Shown piece by piece: positions 39,602-39,717 of a stretch of DNA of 39,717 nucleotides. Numbering within the stretch: position 1 is the first letter of the stretch; each line of letters opens with the position of its first letter. The position numbers and the translations under genes were made by a program. The stretch lies in assembly GCF_016745505.1 (NCBI RefSeq), contig NZ_JAERUC010000182.1, forward strand, positions 1 to 39,717, read 5' to 3'. Source of the stretch: Streptomyces silvae (GTDB lineage: Bacteria; Actinomycetota; Actinomycetes; Streptomycetales; Streptomycetaceae). Below the pieces are notes generated by a model. The model had not been told where the DNA came from, did no database searches, and saw only the letters and a list, made by a program, of their open reading frames with translations.

Positions 39602-39717
39602 GACGCGGGCCGGCTCAGGCAGGCGGCCCAGTCCGGCTCAGGCAGACGGTCCGGCTCACGACGCGCGGCCCAGGACGCCCGGCTCCCGGCTCCCGGCTCC
39701 CGGCTCCCGGCTCCCGG
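39602..39717. repeat. CGGCTC-based repeats, ending in a pure 7-bp tandem repeat
   Basis: CCGGCTCAGGCAG-type units occur at about 39609-39660. They are followed by five perfect copies of GGCTCCC (39681-39715), truncated by the window edge. There is no gene here. The array probably continues beyond the window. Confidence 0.85.

Overview
The window is about 39.7 kb of very GC-rich DNA. Nearly every real gene has third codon positions that are overwhelmingly G or C. GTG, and once TTG, starts are common. The gene families are typical of an actinomycete: an XRE regulator next to a GHKL ATPase, an EF-hand protein, NarL-type two-component systems, an AAC(3) homologue, a GH5-FN3-CBM2 mannanase and a SAV_2336-type protein. 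A Streptomyces chromosome is the best reading. I saw no tRNA, rRNA, CRISPR array, intact transposase or biosynthetic gene cluster.

Layout. 1-1.5 kb: start of an XRE regulator (leaves the window), a divergent GHKL ATPase and a small acidic protein. 1.5-3.5 kb (minus strand): ECF sigma factor, its overlapping membrane anti-sigma partner and a lipoprotein whose C-terminal domain resembles that of the anti-sigma protein. 3.7-4.2 kb: a VOC protein. 4.17-5.62 kb: two convergent genes (an unknown protein and a DUF4241 protein) between near-identical inverted repeats and a 6-bp direct repeat, like a mobile cassette without a transposase. 5.7-9.7 kb (minus): small unknown proteins, a tandem GNAT protein and a quinone-oxidoreductase-like enzyme, divergent from a TetR regulator. 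10.5-13.3 kb: small unknown proteins and an EF-hand protein whose stop codon looks lost. 13.3-18.5 kb (minus): an MFS transporter, then an ABC ATPase/permease/histidine kinase/response regulator operon. 18.6-21 kb: a HelD-like helicase behind a multi-hairpin leader. 21-26.5 kb: HTH/zinc-ribbon protein, AraC-GyrI regulator, azoreductase, AAC(3) and a duplicated-domain lipoprotein. 26.7-28.4 kb: secreted beta-mannanase behind a perfect CebR-type operator.

28.5-35.8 kb is the most interesting part. Four tightly packed genes encode a Trypco1/CU044_2847 protein, a trypsin-like protease with VMAP-type C-terminal region, a MoxR-type AAA+ ATPase and a 1238-residue SAV_2336-type protein. This matches the computationally described MoxR/vWA-like/VMAP ternary conflict systems. 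The last protein adds a kinase-like domain that has lost its catalytic residues and a C-terminal P-loop domain whose Walker lysine is arginine. The working model is regulated proteolysis: a sensor/scaffold and an AAA+ remodeller controlling a protease effector.

36-39.7 kb: a secreted SGNH/GDSL esterase with a clear promoter and operator-like repeats, two small unknown proteins and a stand-alone ATP-dependent DNA ligase. The window ends in a 7-bp tandem repeat.
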